A DNA stretch of 64,000 nt from Saccharopolyspora indica (lineage in GTDB: Bacteria > Actinomycetota > Actinomycetes > Mycobacteriales > Pseudonocardiaceae): positions 496,001 to 560,000 of the forward strand of contig NZ_JAQGLB010000003.1 of assembly GCF_027853965.1 (NCBI RefSeq). The letters are read 5' to 3'. Of this stretch, positions 1 to 10,054 are shown in pieces (within the stretch, counting starts at the first letter, position 1; each line of letters starts with the position of its first letter). Both the position numbers and the translations under genes were made by a program. The notes under the pieces were generated by a model that made no database searches, was not told the origin of the DNA, and worked only from the letters and a program-made list of their open reading frames with translations.

Positions 1-1
1 C

Positions 2-1465
2 CCGGTGGACGCCACCGTGCTCTCCGGCGGTTCAGCGGTGGACGAGTCCATGGTCACCGGAGAGCCGATGCCGGCGACCAAGCGTTCCGGGGACACCGTC
101 ATCGGCGCCACCCTCAACGGCACCGGTTCGTTGCGGGTGCGGGCGGCCAAGGTCGGCGCGGACACGATGCTGGCCCAGATCATCCGTCTGGTGCAGGCCG
201 CGCAAGCCTCCCGCGCACCGATCCAGCGCCTGGCCGATGCCGCCTCCGCCTACTTCGTACCTGCCGTGATCGTCATCGCGATCATCGCCTTCGCCGCATG
301 GTTCATCGCCGGTCCGCCTCCGGCAGCAACCAATGCTCTGGTGTCCGGGGTGGCGGTGCTGATCATCGCCTGCCCCTGCGCGCTGGGACTGGCCACCCCG
401 TTGTCGATCATGGTCGGCACCGGCAAGGGCGCGAAAGCGGGGATCCTGATCCGCTCCGCCGAAGCGCTGGAGACCGCGCACAAGCTCGACACCGTCGTGC
501 TGGACAAGACCGGCACCATCACCCGAGGCGCACCAGCTCTCACCGATCTCCACGTCACCGGAGACCACGACGAGCAGGAACTGCTCGCCCTCGCCGCCGC
601 CGCCGAGACCGACAGCGAACACCCGCTGGCGGCCGCGATCGTGGCCGGGGCTCGGCGGCAGGACTTAACGGTGCCACCGGCAGCGAACTTCACCTCGATC
701 ACGGGCAAGGGCGTGCGCGCCACGGCCGCGGGCCACACCGTGCTGGTCGGGACCAGAACGCTGCTGGCTGAAGCGGGAATCGACACCAACGAGCTCGATC
801 GGCCCGCTGCCGCGTTCGCGAAGCAGGGCAAGACCGCGATCCTGGCCGCGCTGGACGGCCGGCCCGCTGGTGTGCTGGCGGTGGCCGACACGGTCAAGGA
901 CGACTCGGCAGCCGCGATCACCGCCCTGCACCGCCTCGGCATCGAGACCGTCATGATCACCGGGGACAACGCGCGCACGGCCACGGCCATCGCCGGACAG
1001 GTGGGGATCTCCCGGGTGCTCGCCGAGGTGCTCCCGGAGCACAAGGCCGACGAGATCCGCCACTTGCAAACCGAAGGGCGCCGGGTGGGCATGGTCGGCG
1101 ATGGCATCAACGACGCCCCGGCGCTGGCGGCCGCGGACGTGGGGCTGGCGATCGGCACCGGGACCGACGTCGCGATCGAATCCGCCGACATCACCCTCAT
1201 CTCAGGTTCGGTGAGCGGCGTTTCGACCGCGATCCGCCTGTCTCGGGCGACCATGCGCAACATCCGCCAGAACCTGTTCTTCGCGCTCATCTACAACGCA
1301 GTCGGCGTGCCCATCGCCGCCGGTGCGCTATACCCGGTGCTAGGGCTGCGCCTGTCGCCGATCCTGGCTGCCGCAGCGATGGCACTGTCCTCGCTGTCGG
1401 TGGTGGGCAACGCCAACCGCCTGCGCCGCCACCGCATCGCCCAGTCGAAGGCACCGGATCGTTGA
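2..1465 (+). CDS. copA: Cu(I)-exporting P1B-type ATPase, 5'-truncated by window edge
   Basis: ATP-driven efflux of monovalent copper across the cytoplasmic membrane. The frame is open at the window start, so the N-terminal metal-binding domain and first helices lie outside. Visible in order are the actuator TGEP loop (about residue 19), the metal-binding membrane motif [10 protein letters not shown] (about 122), the phosphorylated Asp in DKTGTITRG (about 167), the SEHPLA motif of the nucleotide-binding domain, and the hinge [10 protein letters not shown] (about 364). The C-terminal helices carry the YN....P and MALSS signatures that mark the Cu(I) subgroup rather than Zn/Cd pumps. No copper regulator or chaperone lies downstream; the next gene is convergent. 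Confidence 0.94.
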   Translation, partial: PVDATVLSGGSAVDESMVTGEPMPATKRSGDTVIGATLNGTGSLRVRAAKVGADTMLAQIIRLVQAAQASRAPIQRLADAASAYFVPAVIVIAIIAFAAWFIAGPPPAATNALVSGVAVLIIACPCALGLATPLSIMVGTGKGAKAGILIRSAEALETAHKLDTVVLDKTGTITRGAPALTDLHVTGDHDEQELLALAAAAETDSEHPLAAAIVAGARRQDLTVPPAANFTSITGKGVRATAAGHTVLVGTRTLLAEAGIDTNELDRPAAAFAKQGKTAILAALDGRPAGVLAVADTVKDDSAAAITALHRLGIETVMITGDNARTATAIAGQVGISRVLAEVLPEHKADEIRHLQTEGRRVGMVGDGINDAPALAAADVGLAIGTGTDVAIESADITLISGSVSGVSTAIRLSRATMRNIRQNLFFALIYNAVGVPIAAGALYPVLGLRLSPILAAAAMALSSLSVVGNANRLRRHRIAQSKAPDR

Positions 1466-1607
1466 TCGGCCACTCTTCGGCACCGGCGGTTCGGGAGCTG
1501 CCAGTTCGCCGTCCGCTGCGAGGTGACCGTGCTGGTCGGCTGGCCGCGACCAGCACTCCTCCGCAGAAGTCCGATGAGGACTTGCCGGACGTCCACCGCC
1601 TCGACGA

Positions 1608-2390
1608 TCAGAAGGCGTCCACGTACACGTACACCCGGTCGAAGCGGAGCGCGGCCAGATCGGCCCGGCGAATCACCCAGTGGAACAGGGCCGACTCCAG
1701 CTCGTCGCAGTCGTCGTCACCGCGCCAGGTGGCCAGCAGCGTCCACTCGTCGTCCGCGGCGGGAAGCGGCACCTCGTCCTGGGCCGCCTCGACCGGATCC
1801 CAGTTGAACAGGACCGGCTCCCCACCGAGCTGGAACCGCCAGCGGGGACGCCAGCCGACCACGTGCGACCACGCGGACTCCAGCTCCGCGGCCTGCTGCG
1901 ACTCCTCGTCGTCGTCCTCCTCGTGCCAAGGCCACGACCACTGGTGGAAGCAGAAGTCCAGTCGTCCACGGCGGTAGGTGCCCGCACCGTCATCCGGGGC
2001 GCCCAGGTGTTCCGCCGACGGCGTCCCGGCCGGTACGTAGCGCACAGCGTCGGCGGCCACCGCCCCAGTGCCCGGCTCGGGATCTGCGAAGAACAGCAGT
2101 CGGCCCTCGGAGGGCAGCGGCAGGTCCGTCGCTCCGGGCGGCAGGGCAGCGCAGTCGACGGCCCCGACGAACGCGGCGGTCGGTGCCGGGGCGCCCTCGG
2201 GCAGCGGTGGATTCCCTCCGGTCAGCGCAACTACCGGGCCGGGGCCGTCCGCAGCGAGGTATATCGCGGGGCGGGCAGTGCGTATGTGCGCTTCGACCTC
2301 GGCGGCCGGAATGCCCCGAGCGGCGGCCTCGGTGCGGAACCGGGCGGCCCTCGCCTCGTGGGTTTCGTCAGCGATCTCCGTGTCTGTCAT
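1608..2390 (-). CDS. DUF1963 (YwqG-like) protein
   Basis: A 260-residue soluble protein of unknown function. After an N-terminal helical stretch it has the DUF1963 pattern: GGNPPLP, a 'FVGAVDCAALPP' strand in place of the usual 'FlaQidla', a G-R-LLFF turn (about residue 95), and a C-terminal 'LLATWRGDDD....ALFHWVIRRADLAALRFDRV' arrangement that matches the conserved C-terminal aspartate/water-binding region of the family. It is convergent with the copper ATPase and has no partner gene. No clear Shine-Dalgarno precedes the ATG. Family assignment is by motif; no function is inferred. Confidence 0.75.
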   Translation of the reverse strand: MTDTEIADETHEARAARFRTEAAARGIPAAEVEAHIRTARPAIYLAADGPGPVVALTGGNPPLPEGAPAPTAAFVGAVDCAALPPGATDLPLPSEGRLLFFADPEPGTGAVAADAVRYVPAGTPSAEHLGAPDDGAGTYRRGRLDFCFHQWSWPWHEEDDDEESQQAAELESAWSHVVGWRPRWRFQLGGEPVLFNWDPVEAAQDEVPLPAADDEWTLLATWRGDDDCDELESALFHWVIRRADLAALRFDRVYVYVDAF

Positions 2391-3251
2391 GGGCCGAATC
2401 TATGGCCCGCCACCCCAACCAAACAAAACCGCCACTCGGCGCCAGAAAACCTGCTGTTCAACACTCGGCCCCACGCACGCGGTGACCTGGCGCTGACTCC
2501 CCTGCACCTTCTCGTGGCTCTGATCTTGGAGTCCTGGTCTCCACGTCCGGCATGACTTTTCCCCCGCCGAACGCATGATCCGGGGGGGGTGTCACCGGGC
2601 CTGGCGGCATCGATGGGACGCCGATAAAGGCACGGCCGCGTCACGACGCCCCCGAAGACTCATTTCAATTTGCACTGACAAAACAGTTTCAATCAAACGA
2701 CTAGCGGCACAGCAAGCGGCGGTTACAGCCCCTTGGCCATCCGCCAGGTGCGCGCTACCAAAACCCCGGCCGGACCAACCGACTCGACACGGATTCGCTC
2801 GAGCAGCGTGTTGCGCTCGGCGAGGAGGTCGCCGTACCTCGAATGGAGAGCCGGTACCACGACTCCACTAGCCTGCGCGTCTCTCCACCCCACCCCGACC
2901 AGATCGGCGCGACGGACCACACAGCCGCGACGACGCGACCACCCAAAACGTCGCGCACACGGTCTTCACCACTCCAGGAGCTCATGCACGCCGCTCACCT
3001 CGTGGGGCCAGGAATCCACTCCACAAGCCTGTTCGGGCAACCTTGAAAATTCGACGACAGGCCGCGCTTCGACCCGTTTCATCGTCATTCGTTCGGTGGT
3101 ATTGGATTACCTTACCGTTGTTAGCGTGACCGTTGATGCCACCCCTCAGTCACTTTTATGAATCTCGCGCCACTTTCGAGTGAGGCCGTTTGTTTCTATC
3201 CGCACGTCGACCCCGAGCCGTACCGTGTTCGACCTGACCTGGAGGTGCAGG
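2391..3251. other. Gene-poor spacer upstream of the DUF262/helicase operon
   Basis: 861 bases with no convincing gene. The stretch around 2660-2710 and 3060-3180 is clearly less GC-rich than its surroundings, and a G-run lies at 2581-2588. A leftward open frame around 2723-2920 ends in a plausible amphipathic sequence (AERNTLLERIRVESVG) but has no ribosome binding site or known family and may be a gene remnant. The promoter of the operon starting at 3252 must lie in the right-hand part. Confidence 0.4.
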
Positions 3252-4877
3252 GTGCCAGACAAGCCGGAACGGATGACAGTCCGCGAGTTTATGACCTTGG
3301 CTCAAGAGGGCCAGTTCGACGTACTGGAGTTTCAACGGATCTTCAACCGAGACGTGATGTGGGTGCGGCACCTGATCGACTCCTTTCGCCGCAAGATTCC
3401 GATCAATTCCCTTCTGCTGTGGGAACCGGCTAGTGGCGCATCGCCAGCGGCCGGCCGGTATCGGGACCGGTCGGAGGCGAAGTGGTGGATTGTCGACGGC
3501 CAACAGAGGTGCGCTGGCACGCTGGCTGCATTCGGGGCCCTCCCCGGTTGGATGCCAGCTGATCGTTGGGCCGCATGCGGAGGGGATCGGTTGGGCGTCA
3601 TGCTGACGACGAATCGTCGCGGCGAGGTGGTAATCGCCGAGGGCCGGCACCGCGGGCCGCAGGTGTCACTGGCAGACCTGCTGGTCGCCAGCGAGCAGAA
3701 GGCACTCCCGGAAGCACTCGCCAAGGCCGGCTTTCCCATGACGGACGCGTCGGCACTGGAGTTCGACCACTTCCTCGCAGACGTCCTGAACGCACAGCTG
3801 TTGCTGGAATGGTTACCCGACGACATTGATGATCCTTTCCTGGCCTTCAAGCGCCACAACAGCCGGGCGACGCAGCTGTCCCTGAAGCAGGAGGAGCTGG
3901 AGCTGTCGCTGTTGGCCAGCTGCTTCGGGCCCTTGCTCCGCAACTACATCGACCCAGCACTCGATGAGGCCGCAGCGCAGCACCTGGGCAAGGCGTTCAC
4001 CCGCAGGCGACTCAACAATGCTCTTCAGCTGATGCTGCCGTCCGATCAGCGCAAGCTGAACGCCGTACGAGCCGACGCGGAGACAGTCGAAGACGCAGCC
4101 AAGCGGGTTCGCCAAGTCTGCCCTGTCGTGATCCGCTACTTGCACGAACACGGTCTCGTGCACGACGAGGTCATCTCCGCGCCAGGCGTCGTCGATATTC
4201 TCATGGCTCTCTTTGATCGAGTGCCGCACGCCAGCGCCGATCTGTTCCCGATGCGCTGGATTGCGCACATTGCCGCAGGCAACCTGTTCTTCGGTCGTCC
4301 GAGCACTGCGCGCGACACGCTGAACGTCGTGCTCAACGGCGGTTCCTATGAACAGATCCAGGCTGGGATCGCTGCGCTGGTTCCACCGGGGCGGCCAGCT
4401 CCGTACACGGAGGAAAGATTGCATCCTACACCGAAGCAGAAGACGAGCTTCGGCACGAACGGGACGCTGTTCTCCATGACGAGCGCACACCCCGTCGGCA
4501 CGATGCGCGACCTTGCGGTGGACGACCTCTGGCATCCAAGCCCGCGCATGCGGCTACGCCCCTTGTGCGAGGAGCACATTGCGGGACTCATGTCGCACTA
4601 CACGTTCATGACCGACACGACCTTCGAGATCATCGCCAGCCACGGAGGATGGACCTACGCGGCAGCCGAAGAACTAAAACCGGACGATGACGCACTGGCC
4701 GCGCACTGCTTGCTGCTGCCGCCTCGTCAGCTTCAGCCGAAGGACGTGGCCGACTGGCTCCAGGAGAACCGAACACCGCTGCTGGCCCAGAGAATCGAGG
4801 CTTTCCTCGACGATGTCGGGCCACTCCGAGACGACCCCGAACCAACCTCCTCCGCTCCCTGGGGACCAGGGCGATGA
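3252..4877 (+). CDS. DUF262 (GmrS/ParB-like, DGQQR) protein of a putative defence operon
   Basis: 541 residues from a GTG preceded by GGAGG at 3241-3245; an earlier in-frame ATG at 3180 lacks a binding site. The N-terminus is a DUF262 domain: an 'FQRIFNRDVMW' segment (about residue 27), 'LIDSFRRKIPINSLLLW', and the nucleotide-binding signature IVDGQQR (about 81). DUF262 domains form the GmrS half of type IV restriction enzymes and SspE, where DGQQR drives NTP-dependent nuclease control. No C-terminal DUF1524 HNH nuclease is recognisable; the second half is helical and unassigned. Its stop overlaps the helicase start (ATGA), so the two are translationally coupled and probably act together. Confidence 0.75.
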   Translation: MPDKPERMTVREFMTLAQEGQFDVLEFQRIFNRDVMWVRHLIDSFRRKIPINSLLLWEPASGASPAAGRYRDRSEAKWWIVDGQQRCAGTLAAFGALPGWMPADRWAACGGDRLGVMLTTNRRGEVVIAEGRHRGPQVSLADLLVASEQKALPEALAKAGFPMTDASALEFDHFLADVLNAQLLLEWLPDDIDDPFLAFKRHNSRATQLSLKQEELELSLLASCFGPLLRNYIDPALDEAAAQHLGKAFTRRRLNNALQLMLPSDQRKLNAVRADAETVEDAAKRVRQVCPVVIRYLHEHGLVHDEVISAPGVVDILMALFDRVPHASADLFPMRWIAHIAAGNLFFGRPSTARDTLNVVLNGGSYEQIQAGIAALVPPGRPAPYTEERLHPTPKQKTSFGTNGTLFSMTSAHPVGTMRDLAVDDLWHPSPRMRLRPLCEEHIAGLMSHYTFMTDTTFEIIASHGGWTYAAAEELKPDDDALAAHCLLLPPRQLQPKDVADWLQENRTPLLAQRIEAFLDDVGPLRDDPEPTSSAPWGPGR

Positions 4878-7800
4878 AGGAGCCACGACACGTTGAGCAC
4901 GAACTCGTTCTCGTCAATGAATCCAGCACGTCGATCAGTGTTGGACTCATGAAGTGGATGGAGTCCTACGCCAAGCGCAAGCGGAGCGCCATTACGCTGT
5001 TCACCGGGTTCGTGAGTGTTCGAGGGCTGGTTGAGATTCTTCCCGCACTGCACAAACTCCATAATTCGCGCGTTCCGATCAGGCTACTCTGCGGAGTGAG
5101 CCAACCCGACGACGTCACCATCCTCATTGGACTTCCAGGTGTTGGCCACGAACCCGACCTCGCCAGCCTGCTGGACAAGGCAGATACGACCCTGCACGCG
5201 GAGATCAACCACATTCCAATCTCCCGACAGCGCGGCATGGCACTGCTGGAACTCACGAGCCTACTCAAGGACGGGGCCATCGAGTGCCGCCGTGAAGAAC
5301 GCCGGATGATGCACGCCAAGGGACTGCTCCTGCCGGACACGGGAGAAGCAGTCATCGGATCGGCCAACCTGACGCTCTCCGGATCACGGTGGAACCGCGA
5401 AATGGCCGCGTGCACCGAACGAACCGCCGCGCCAGTCGCTCAGCAGTACCTCGACGAGTGGTGGAACGAGGCCGTGCCCTACGACCTCGCGGGCATCATC
5501 CGCAGAAGATTCGTCCCCTATCGGCCAGAACTGATCTATCTGACCATGCTCTACCACATCTTCGGCGATGAAGTCGATCACCAATCCCAGCTCCCGCTGA
5601 CCGGCTGGCAACGCGACGGCGTCGCCAAGGCCCTGCAGATCCTCAACAGACTCGGCGGCGCCCTCCTGTGCGACGACGTTGGGCTGGGCAAGACCGACGA
5701 AGCCCTCGCGATTGCGCTGCACGGAGTGGAGCACAACTGGGGGCGCGTTCTGATCGTCTGCCCGGCGAACCTGCAGCAGATGTGGACGGACACGTTCCAG
5801 AAATGGCCGATCCCATTCAACGTCATCAGCTACGACAAGCTCGTACGTGAGGTGATCGGCGATCGGGACTCCGGCGACCAGCGATGGATCGACTACGGCT
5901 TGATTATCTGTGACGAGGCCCACCACTTGCGCAACCCGGAGCGTCAACGCGTCGCAGCTGTGCGCAAGGTCCTGGCAAGCCAGAAACCACGCCCGCGGAT
6001 CCTGCTTCTCACAGCCACACCGGTGAACAACAGCTGCCTGGATCTCTACGAGCTGCTATGCCTGGCAGACCCGAACCTTGAGAAGCACTGGGCTCCTGTC
6101 AACGCGGCAACCTCCCAGCGCTCGAAGGGCCGATCAGGCCCCGGCTGGCGGATGTTCGCGGTGTGCCGGCATCCCTTGAAGTACGCGCCCAACGATCAGG
6201 CTATGCAGAACTTCTACCGCGAACTGGATCGTCGAATGGTGCGTCGTAGCCGCTCGCTGATCACTTCGGCATACCCGGAAAGCGCAACGCGATTCCCGCA
6301 CCGGGATCACAAACCTCTCCACTACTGTCTCACCGCGGACTACCGGCGGATGCTGGGCGACGTCCTGGATGCGCTCGGCGCTGGAGCCCTGCCAGATGCT
6401 AAGCGACAGCTTCGTGAACTTCGTGGATCACGTCGCCGCGTTCAACCGCTGACGCTCGCGGCGTACCGGACCGAAGAGTACCGGCGAAGCACGAGCGCCA
6501 AGCGCGTCCCGCTGGCCCCGTTCATCAAGTGCATGTTGCTCAAGCGGCTCGAATCATCACCTGCGGCGTTCGCGAGCACCACCCAGCGGCTCGCCAACCG
6601 GATCGAGGTGCTACTGCAGTACCTCGAACAAGGTTGGGTCCTCACGCCCGGCCCCGAACTGGGCCGTCGACTCACCAAAGCGTTCACCACGGGAATCATG
6701 GATGAGGAACTGCTCGACAGCGACGATGACACGGCCGCCGACGCCTTGGATCGCTTGATCAATCAGATCGACGATGCTGACCGGCAACCAGCGTCGGACT
6801 TTGAAACAGATCGTCTCCAGTCCGACCTCACCCATGACCGAGACTCACTTAGGTGGATGGCTCGAGCTGCTGGCCGCGCCACCACTGACGATGCGAAGTT
6901 CTCGGTCCTGCATGACCTTCTCCGCCACCTTGCCAGGAACCATCCCGGCGAGAAGACCCTCATCCTGACCTGTTCTCGGAAGACAGCTGTCGATCTTCAT
7001 GCCAAATTGGAGACCGCGATAGAAGTGGACCCGGACCTCACGGTCTATAAGGGCCGGACTGCAACGGCCGCGCCGGAGAATCCCCTGACCAAGGACGCCC
7101 TCCTGGGAACTCTGGCCAACTTCGTCCCCCGTACGGCAGCGGGACTGAACGGCACTGTCCGGAGCACCCCTCCCGAGGACCTCTACGACCTGCTCATCGG
7201 TACCGACCAACTGGGCGAAGGACACAATCTTCAACAGGCGAGCATCCTCATCAACTACGACCTCCCCTGGAACCCGCAAGCCCTCGGCCAACGCATCGGA
7301 CGTCTCGACCGGTACGACTCCGAACATGACACCGTGCACTGCTTCAGCGTCCTGCCAGACACAGCGCTCGACCTCGTCCTGAAGCTGATGTCCATCCTTC
7401 AGGACAAGATCGCGGCAGCAGCCTCCACCGTCGGGGTCCCCATTGCGCTGCTTCCGCACTCCATCGAGATTCCCCGCGACTACGCCACGGTGTTAGCGCA
7501 CCTCGGACACATCGAGCATCCGCCGCCGCTCGGCCCCTACGAGCGAGCGCGTACCGAGCTCGGGAATGCATTGCGCATCCCGTTCATCCGCAAAGCCATC
7601 GAATCCGTACCGCCCGGAGCCGGTGCCGCTCACCCCCGCTGCCCAGTGACACCCGAAGCAGTCTTCTGCTTCCAGGTGGAAACCGACGCGGGTGCAGAAC
7701 GTACAATGTGCCACTTCGTACAAGGTCGACGAAAACCCACCAACACAACCTTAGTTGACTGCTTGAACCGCTGCGAAGTCATCACAGACGACTGGTTGAG

Positions 7801-7999
7801 CGAAGCGGACCACCAACTGTCCAAACTAGATGAAAAAACTGATACACACCTTTTCCACAACCTACTGTGGACTCTGGTGGATCCAGCCCGGACTGCCGTC
7901 GCCGCCAGGCACCGGATCCCGCCCGAGGAAGCCCTAGAACGGGTCCAGTTACTGACATGGATGGCGTTTCTGCCATGGGGAAACCCCAATGATTCGTGA
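4874..7999 (+). CDS. Phospholipase-D nuclease / SNF2-type helicase fusion
   Basis: 1041 residues. The N-terminus (about 1-210) is a PLD-like nuclease half-site: HAKGLLL followed by IGSANLTLSG and an asparagine plus NREMA, as in restriction-associated PLD enzymes. A superfamily-2 ATPase follows: LTGWQRDGV Q-like motif, Walker A DDVGLGKT (about 266), Walker B DEAH (about 346), LLLTATPVNN (motif III), then the C-terminal RecA lobe with DQLGEGHNLQQA (motif V) and QRIGRLDRYD (motif VI, about 805). This layout suggests ATP-driven DNA translocation coupled to cleavage. It overlaps the DUF262 gene by 4 bases. No methyltransferase is adjacent, unlike DISARM or classical restriction systems. Confidence 0.85.
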   Translation: MKEPRHVEHELVLVNESSTSISVGLMKWMESYAKRKRSAITLFTGFVSVRGLVEILPALHKLHNSRVPIRLLCGVSQPDDVTILIGLPGVGHEPDLASLLDKADTTLHAEINHIPISRQRGMALLELTSLLKDGAIECRREERRMMHAKGLLLPDTGEAVIGSANLTLSGSRWNREMAACTERTAAPVAQQYLDEWWNEAVPYDLAGIIRRRFVPYRPELIYLTMLYHIFGDEVDHQSQLPLTGWQRDGVAKALQILNRLGGALLCDDVGLGKTDEALAIALHGVEHNWGRVLIVCPANLQQMWTDTFQKWPIPFNVISYDKLVREVIGDRDSGDQRWIDYGLIICDEAHHLRNPERQRVAAVRKVLASQKPRPRILLLTATPVNNSCLDLYELLCLADPNLEKHWAPVNAATSQRSKGRSGPGWRMFAVCRHPLKYAPNDQAMQNFYRELDRRMVRRSRSLITSAYPESATRFPHRDHKPLHYCLTADYRRMLGDVLDALGAGALPDAKRQLRELRGSRRRVQPLTLAAYRTEEYRRSTSAKRVPLAPFIKCMLLKRLESSPAAFASTTQRLANRIEVLLQYLEQGWVLTPGPELGRRLTKAFTTGIMDEELLDSDDDTAADALDRLINQIDDADRQPASDFETDRLQSDLTHDRDSLRWMARAAGRATTDDAKFSVLHDLLRHLARNHPGEKTLILTCSRKTAVDLHAKLETAIEVDPDLTVYKGRTATAAPENPLTKDALLGTLANFVPRTAAGLNGTVRSTPPEDLYDLLIGTDQLGEGHNLQQASILINYDLPWNPQALGQRIGRLDRYDSEHDTVHCFSVLPDTALDLVLKLMSILQDKIAAAASTVGVPIALLPHSIEIPRDYATVLAHLGHIEHPPPLGPYERARTELGNALRIPFIRKAIESVPPGAGAAHPRCPVTPEAVFCFQVETDAGAERTMCHFVQGRRKPTNTTLVDCLNRCEVITDDWLSEADHQLSKLDEKTDTHLFHNLLWTLVDPARTAVAARHRIPPEEALERVQLLTWMAFLPWGNPNDS

Positions 8000-8163
8000 A
8001 TCGAATCGTACGCAACGTCGCGGTGAGAAGCCGGAAGCACCGAGACCAGCTCAGGGACACACACGATAAAGCCCGGAAGGACCGACGCCCCACGCGGGCT
8101 CGGTATGGTGTCACGGGTTAGCAAGCCCCGCTGATCCTACGCCATGGCGAATCCGGCTCAGGG

Positions 8164-8820
8164 TCAGATCAGGCGGCTTGTGTAGCCTGCCTCGACGAGC
8201 CGGTGGTAGGCCGCGTCGACCTCAGTCGGGACCTCCTGCGGGATGGCGAAACCCCGCTCGGCGTAGGCGGTGATCCTCTGCGTGTCGCCGACGAGCATGT
8301 TGATCACTCGGTTGACGTCGCCGATGCTGGCGATGTACTCGTCGAGCGGCAGTGGTCGGGAGGAGCACACGACCTCGACTTCGGGCCAGACCTTGCGGCA
8401 GGTCGCGTAGGCCCGGCGCTGCTGATAAGGCCGGGAGATCAGCATCACGGAAGCAGGCTGCTTGCCGGCATCGGCAAGCACTTGGCGTGTGTTGGTGAGG
8501 TTCTCGCTGGTGTTGGTCGCTTCGGTCTCGATCGTGATCGCCTCGTCGGGCACACCGAGACGGATCGCTTCTTCACAGTAGTGGACGGCCTCACCGCGGG
8601 GGAACCGTTCGATGGTCGTGGGTGCGTTCGCACCGGTGAACACGATGTGCGGGAACATGCCCTGGCGGTACAGCTCGGCGGTGTGGATCGCGACGCCCAG
8701 ATCATGAGAGCCGAGGCCGATGCCGATGTCGCAGCGGCGCGGTGCGTGTCCCATGTCGTGGTAGTCCCACAGCTGCTGGACGTCGGCTCGCAGGTCCTGG
8801 GCAAGCTCGGTGGTTCCCAT
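8164..8820 (-). CDS. YdcF-like (DUF218) protein
   Basis: 218 residues from the ATG at 8820; a longer frame starting at 8859 would overlap the upstream regulator. The DUF218 fold is indicated by the N-terminal GLGSHDL turn, the 'AELYRQGMFPHIVFTGA' helix-strand, and the hallmark ETEATNTSENL (about residue 112) followed by 'VMLISRPYQQRRAY'. Relatives include YdcF, a S-adenosylmethionine-binding protein of unknown activity, and membrane-linked ElyC/SanA; this one has no membrane segment. It starts 10 bases after the stop of the XRE-TPR gene and is probably co-transcribed with it. Confidence 0.8.
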   Translation of the reverse strand: MGTTELAQDLRADVQQLWDYHDMGHAPRRCDIGIGLGSHDLGVAIHTAELYRQGMFPHIVFTGANAPTTIERFPRGEAVHYCEEAIRLGVPDEAITIETEATNTSENLTNTRQVLADAGKQPASVMLISRPYQQRRAYATCRKVWPEVEVVCSSRPLPLDEYIASIGDVNRVINMLVGDTQRITAYAERGFAIPQEVPTEVDAAYHRLVEAGYTSRLI

Positions 8821-8830
8821 GCCGGGGACT

Positions 8831-10054
8831 CTACGGGCGTGGGTCGGTACCGTGCACACCCATGCGGTAGGCGAGCTCGATAGCCCGGGTAGGAGCGCGG
8901 GGAAGCCGGATCATCTCCCGCACCAGAATTCGGGAAAGCCGGTGGTAGTGGACCTGTTCGGCGGCATAGCGCTCGGTTTCGAGCAGCAGTGCTAAGGCGT
9001 CATCGGTGCGGTTCCACCGGACATAGGCGCGTGCGGTCTCAATAGCGTGGCGGACGCGGCGTTCGATGGGCAGCGCGCTGGTGTCGATGCGGGGCCCGAT
9101 GTCGACGGCGACCTGGACATCGCCCAGTTCCATGGCCGCGGTGACCCGGTGGATGTTGACGTTGGTGGGGCCGAACGCGGTCCACACATGGTTGGCGTCA
9201 TGGCCGAGCCGGGTCGCGGCCTGGTCGGCCTCGGCGAGGAACGCGGTGGTGTCGGTGCGGTCTTCGCGTCGGGAGGCGGCAACCACGCCGACCAGGTGCA
9301 GCGTCCCGTACACCGACAGGTACTCGGGGGTTGCGCGGCTGAGGCCGGGTTCGAGGCGGTCCGCGGCGGCGCGGGTGAGTGCGACAGCTTGTTCGAATTC
9401 TCCGATCGAGATCAAGGCGTGGGCCACGGAACGGTACAGCGATCCGATCACGAGGTCGTTGCCGCTGGTGTGGGCCTCGGCAAGTCCGCGGCTGGCCGAG
9501 ATCGACGCCAGGTCGGCCTCGCCGAGCTTGGTCAGGAACGCGGTAGCCAGTTGGTGTGCGCTGGCGGCCAATGCGTGGGCACCCAGTCCGTCGTCGCTGC
9601 CCTGTCCGTAGTGCTGGCAGGCGGTTTGGGCATCGGTGATGAGCAGTGGGAGTCGTTGCGTGAGGCGGGCGTAGCGGGAGTTCTGGTAGTCGCCCCACTG
9701 CGTGGCGATCTCCGATGCCAAGGCGGTCAGGCTGGGCGGCTCTCCTGGCTGCGGGCCGGTGAGGAACTGCCGGTGGTCCATCAAGGCCACTCGCAGCGCG
9801 GGAACGGTTCGGCGGCCGGTCTCATCGGCCCACGCCATCAGCACCGGCTCACCGATCAGATCACCGAGGGAGACATCCAGAGCGGAGGCCAGTCGCCGCA
9901 GCACGGACAGCCGATCGAGCGGGAGCACCGCGTGCTCGACCTTGCGTAGCCAGTCCTCGCTGCGCCCGACCAGGCCGGCCAGCACCGCCTGGGTCAGGCC
10001 GCGCCGCTGTCGGTAGAACGCCACGCGCTCACCGATGGTCATGTCGTCGGTCAT
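8831..10054 (-). CDS. XRE-family regulator with TPR-like sensor region
   Basis: About 407 residues. The start is taken as the ATG at 10054; an ATG four codons later (10042), with GAGGG 12 bases upstream, is an alternative. Residues 5-65 form an XRE helix-turn-helix (ERVAFYRQRRGLTQ...LAGLVGRSEDWLRKVE). The remainder is a long alpha-helical, TPR-like repeat region typical of actinomycete cytoplasmic ligand-sensing regulators. It diverges from the radical SAM operon across a 437-base spacer and is followed by the YdcF gene, so it probably controls one or both units; that is inference from position. Confidence 0.82.
   Translation of the reverse strand: MTDDMTIGERVAFYRQRRGLTQAVLAGLVGRSEDWLRKVEHAVLPLDRLSVLRRLASALDVSLGDLIGEPVLMAWADETGRRTVPALRVALMDHRQFLTGPQPGEPPSLTALASEIATQWGDYQNSRYARLTQRLPLLITDAQTACQHYGQGSDDGLGAHALAASAHQLATAFLTKLGEADLASISASRGLAEAHTSGNDLVIGSLYRSVAHALISIGEFEQAVALTRAAADRLEPGLSRATPEYLSVYGTLHLVGVVAASRREDRTDTTAFLAEADQAATRLGHDANHVWTAFGPTNVNIHRVTAAMELGDVQVAVDIGPRIDTSALPIERRVRHAIETARAYVRWNRTDDALALLLETERYAAEQVHYHRLSRILVREMIRLPRAPTRAIELAYRMGVHGTDPRP

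Noticed and set aside
3102..3140. Possible sigma-70-like promoter upstream of the DUF262 gene
   Set aside because: A TTGGAT box is present but no -10 sequence lies at acceptable spacing, so it was not listed as a promoter.
8831..9949. Long plus-strand frames opposite the XRE-TPR regulator
   Set aside because: Repetitive Gly/Val/Asp translations without binding sites; the minus-strand frame has the HTH and correct codon bias.
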